Source of the DNA: Flammula alnicola
Lineage: Eukaryota > Basidiomycota > Agaricomycetes > Agaricales > Strophariaceae
DNA: 64,000 nucleotides
Direction: 5' to 3'
Assembly: GCA_015499995.1 (NCBI GenBank)
Contig: JADNRV010000004.1
Location: 806,001-870,000, forward strand
In this document: in pieces, positions 60,384 through 64,000 of the stretch
Layout: each line of letters opens with the position of its first letter
Position numbering within the stretch: the stretch's first letter is position 1
Translations under genes and position numbers: made by a program
The notes under the pieces: generated by a model
The model's database searches: none
What the model saw: only the letters and a program-made list of their open reading frames with translations
What the model was told of the DNA's origin: nothing

Positions 60384-63300
60384 TCATTTCATATCCAACC
60401 CCGTACCCATGGCGTTATCGTCTGGGTTGAACCACTGCCCAAAGTCCCTCTCAAAGTTGATGTCTCCATCTGGTCGGAACAACGTCGTCGGGTCAAACTC
60501 GCCTCCCAACCCGTCCGCCATCGAACTGATAAACGAGGGATCGAACATGGTCATATCTGGCGCAGCACCCATACCGCCTGTGGGCGGCATCCCGAGCATC
60601 GACGGCGTGGATGACATCATGCCAGCTAGGTGGTTCGGAGGAGGGGGTGGTTGCTGCTGTTGTGGATTAGGCTGGTTACTCGGCACAGGCGTCGGCGGTG
60701 CCGTTCCACTGCCCGACGGACCACCAGGTGGCTGGTTCCTCGGCGATCCATCGGGGTTGTGCGTCGGTTGCTGCTGCTGCTGACCATTCGGTGGGTTACC
60801 GCCAGCAGGACCTTTATTGGCGTTATTGCCATCCTTATTGCCGTCTTTCGGCGGCCCGTTCATGGCAGGCGACGGAGGTGGCATCATACCCGACAACGTG
60901 GGCTTGGGCTGGCCGAGGCGGTTAAGCGGTGAGGAGTTAAATTGGGAACCAGGTCCGCCTGGAAGTGGACCAGGATTGAAGGAGTGGTCCGGACCACCAC
61001 CTTGCTTTGGTAGCCGATATAGTTGTTGTTGGTTTGCCTGTAAATAGAAGAGAGATCAGGGAAACTGTTTGAGGCATCGAAATTCCAAGAAGGGAAAACC
61101 GAGGGAAAAAGTAGTAAAAACACATACATGCATCTGCTGCTGGTGCTGCTGCTGGGGTGACATCATCGATCCTGGAGGATGGATGCCCATTTGCATTAAT
61201 CCCGGTGGCATACCGACTGGAGGTTGCCCTAGGGGCAGAGGTGGCGGACCCAGATGTTGCTGTTGTTGAGACTGCTGCTGCTGTGGTGGCGGACCACCAC
61301 CAGGCCCACCGCCCATCGGCACCCCACTATTCATGGGCACCTGCGCGCGCATCATCATGAGCGAGTTCATCTGCTGCTGCTGCTGGGCCGACATCTGCTG
61401 TTGATTAGGCAGTTGGCCTAGCTGCTGTTGTGGCGGTTGTCCGGACTGTTGGTGGCCTGGCTGCTGCTGACCTGAGTGCGGATATGAAATAGGCGCCATC
61501 GCAGGCGGTTCAGCAGGCGATCGTCGAATTCGTTTTCGTTCAGGCGGCGAAGACTCATTGCGCGGTAGCGTTTCGTGCTGCATACCCATAAGATGCTATA
61601 GTTCAACACAATAAAAAAAGAAACTCACCTCCTCGCCAGGAGACGTGCTATTTCTTTTAATCCTTTGTTGGGGTCCTCCGGGCCGTTGTTGCTGACCCTG
61701 CTGCCCGGCTTGCATCATCCCAGGAGGCCCTTGACCGTCTTTCCTCTGCTGTCCAGGACCACCTCCATTTCTTTGTCTCCAAAGGGTCACTATCCGACTC
61801 TGGACAGAAAAAATATTCAAGTCAGTATTTTCTCAGGAAGGTAAAACGGACATAAATGATCGAAAGAGGTAGTTAAGGGACCGAAAAAGCGCATATAAAC
61901 GATCAAAAGATCGACGGAAGCAAAAAAAAATTACTCGATCGAACAAGTTTAAAAAGAAAACCAAAAAAAAAATATGTCCAAAGTCTCCAAGAAGGTAGAT
62001 AAGAAAGAGAACATGAACAACAAGAACGCACCTTTTCAGCCATGCTCAGATTCGAGATATCCTTATCACCAAACCCCAACTCCTGCTTCAGGCCATTCAT
62101 GACATTCTGTGGTATTTGCATAATCTCGTGGTTCATCTGATCTGGATTGCTCCCTCCAGGCATCATACCAGCCATACCGCCTTGCACAATGCCCACCATT
62201 CCCTGACTTTGCCCTTGCCCACCTGGACCGGGACCAGGAGCCATCCCAGGCGGCCCACCACCCCCAGGACCACCCGGAGGACCACCACCTGGTGTCTGTC
62301 GCGCGACCAACGACGGACTCGCCATCATCCGCGGCGTATTCGTCCGACTCGGCGGTCGTCCGCCCTGGTTCTGCGGTTGTTGCTGCTGATACCCAGGCGT
62401 CGGCGGACCACCGCCCTGTTGCTGCGACTGCGACTGACCAGGATTCATGGGACCTCCCATACCCGGAGGGCCTCCATTTGGCGGCATCATCCCTCCCACT
62501 CTGTTCATCGGCGCAATATGTGGAGACGGGCCCAGCTGCGCCATCGGCGCTTGCTGTCCAGGCCCACCTTGCTGTTGACCGGGCTGTCCTTGCAGAGGCG
62601 GTTGTCCAGGCTGCTGCTGCTGATGTCCAGGATGTCCAGCCGTGCCAGCATTATGCTGGGGCGAACGCGAATGTGCCATCGTCGGACTGCTATGGAATGG
62701 ACCGCCGTTTGGGGGTCCTCGTTGTTGTTGCTGCTGAGGAGGAATACCATTCATCATCGGCTGACGCTGCTGGCTCGCCATCATCGTGAACTGCATCGAT
62801 TGAGGTCCTTGAGGTGGCTGCTGCTGAGGGCCCCCAGGCCCAGGTATGCCATTCGGTTGCGGTGGCGGATGCGAGCCAACCATCCCAGCAAAATTCATCG
62901 ACGCGCCAGGGGGCATCTGCTGGCCTTGCTGCGGCTGCGGCTGGCCGCCCATGGCCGGGTTCATACCCACCCCATTCGTCATCGGACCATTGGAAAGGTA
63001 TGCAGATGGCGGTCGAGGCATCCCAGGCTGCATATTACCTGCTGGCATCCCATTAGGTAGTCGTCCCATCGGCTGTTGCTGCTGCTGAGGTTGTTGCAGT
63101 GGTGGTTGTGACGGTTGACTTCCCAGTGGCAACGGCGCTGCAGCGATTTGGCCTCGCTGGTTGGCTTGTTGGCGTTGTGCCGCCTGATGCTGTAAATAGA
63201 TGCCATGGTGAGTCATGTGCGTATGGCTCTGCAAGAGGAGCAGAGACAGAGGACGGTGATAAGGGATCTACTCACATGTGTGTACACCAGCCCATCCTCT

Positions 63301-63735
63301 GACCCACCACCGTTTGATTTCGCTTGAAACAGAACCCAGAATACACTCCACCACCTGAAGCAACACAATCAGATGAGGAAACTACGAGAAGCATAAAAGT
63401 GAGACGAGTCGAGGACGCACTCGAAGAGCAACCCTTGTCTGGCATTGATCGGCGGGGTGGCGTCTGACGCGATCTCGGCCTCTTGCATAAGTTCTCTTGC
63501 GGTCTTGTGGAAGCCGCGTTTATAGCAATAATCGTAAATGTAGATGTTAAACCTGGCAGAACCGAAATGAAGGTGTGCATGGGAGAGAAAAACATAAGTG
63601 GAACGGCATGATGATACTCGATAGAGAGTATACGCACATCTTGTCTCCTTCCCATGATATCGGAGCGACTGAGCCCGAGGCGTCAGTCTGCATCGGCGTC
63701 GGCTGCGCCGGACCTGAGGGGGCGACAGCAGCCAT
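60384..63735 (-). CDS. LisH-domain transcriptional regulator (Flo8/SSBP-like), Q/P/G-rich
   Basis: The start at 63733-63735 (MAAVAPSGPAQPTPMQTD) gives the first ATG of the frame. Exons 1-3 (63733 down to about 63280) encode a LisH region: WEGDKMFNIYIYDYCYKRGFH, then KTARELMQEAEIASD and PPINARQGLLFEWWSVFWVLF. The FEWWSVFW signature is typical of LisH proteins of the Flo8, LUG and SSBP group. The remainder (about 800 residues) is Gln/Pro/Gly/Met-rich with many PPxQQQ runs, interrupted by a short helical exon (MNGLKQELGFGDKDISNLSMAEK) and a basic ERKRIRR patch, and ends with DPTTLFRPDGDINFERDFGQWFNPDD. Flo8-type proteins control filamentation and cell-wall genes. Several introns lie within; the ones I placed are near 63650-63560, 63420-63360, 63285-63225, 62030-61810, 61625-61580 and 61130-61040. 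Confidence 0.82.
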
Positions 63736-64000
63736 CGAAGTGGTCGTCGTGAGGACGGTTATAATCTGGCAGAGGCTTGCAGACAATGCAGCCGTTCAGT
63801 TCAGAAGCAAGAAAGACAGAGCAAAGTCCTTGGAGAACTCTCGGTTTTGAGAGATGTGTGGGAGCGTGTGGGATTGCGCAACAAGGTCCGAGAGATTTGA
63901 CCTGGCAAGGGAGGAATAGAGCTGGGGGGCGGCTCGAGCGTGTTTGGATATAACAATCCGACGGAAGAAGAGCCCCAGGTGGCTTGGGAAAAAAAGAGCA
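63736..64000. other. Promoter/leader of the LisH gene
   Basis: Sequence upstream of the LisH start, continuing to the window edge. Nothing further seen. Confidence 0.5.

Noticed and set aside
62116..63060. 314-codon plus-strand open frame across the LisH gene
   Set aside because: It is the antisense of the Q/P/G-rich exon. The CAG/CTG-rich composition removes stops in several frames, and the product is R/H/L-rich without any domain.

Overview
The window reads as nuclear DNA of a filamentous basidiomycete, most likely an agaricomycete. Genes are dense and cut by many short GT-AG introns, mostly 48-70 bp. The families present also fit: a DUF6535 membrane protein, a NACHT P-loop NTPase of the fungal nwd2 type, an F-box-like relic, a homoserine-acetyltransferase-like hydrolase, a Q-rich LisH regulator and a heat shock factor with a long Q/H-rich N-terminus. 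I saw no tRNA, rRNA, CRISPR array or intact transposon.

Layout. 1-2.5 kb: nothing firmly coding. 2.5-9.1 kb: TMEM170-like membrane protein (+), mitochondrial EngB-type GTPase (-) and, divergent from it, an M28 vacuolar/ER membrane metallopeptidase with 17 exons (+). 9.3-14.1 kb: two tandem secreted PEBP-family genes (-) in an approximate 2-2.8 kb duplication whose unit includes the 3' end of the next gene. 14.2-20 kb: Sds3-like histone deacetylase subunit (-), GFA-domain protein (+), alpha/beta hydrolase (-), Zim17/DNL zinc-finger protein (-). 20.4-25.5 kb: RhoGEF-PH-FYVE protein (-) and SAICAR synthetase (-). 25.9-32.0 kb: two tandem kexin-like proprotein convertases (-), each with an apparently complete catalytic set. 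32.9-34.8 kb: small IFI6/IFI27-like protein (+) and a single-pass membrane protein with a mucin-like linker (-). 37.2-41.6 kb: DUF6535 protein (-) and ATP synthase subunit 4/b (-). 41.6-49.7 kb: gene-poor, with an F-box-like relic and an unresolved multi-exon candidate. 49.7-54.4 kb: HSF-type transcription factor (+) with one 1.9 kb intron. 55.8-59.0 kb: NACHT NTPase (+) with an internally duplicated post-NACHT module. 60.4-63.7 kb: LisH, Flo8/SSBP-like regulator (-).

Most genes are housekeeping: mitochondrial biogenesis and respiration (EngB, Zim17, ATP4), purine synthesis (SAICAR synthetase), secretory-pathway and vacuolar proteolysis (two kexins, M28 protease), chromatin and stress transcription (Sds3, HSF, LisH protein). 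They do not form an obvious pathway cluster. What stands out is recent or retained duplication at three scales: whole-gene tandem copies (PEBP, kexin), a duplicated promoter block beside the second PEBP gene, and a duplicated protein module in the NACHT gene. I found no convincing evidence of a wholly new system. Exon models were built by eye from splice consensus, reading phase and remembered family features. Where I give a protein length, the exon sums are whole codons.
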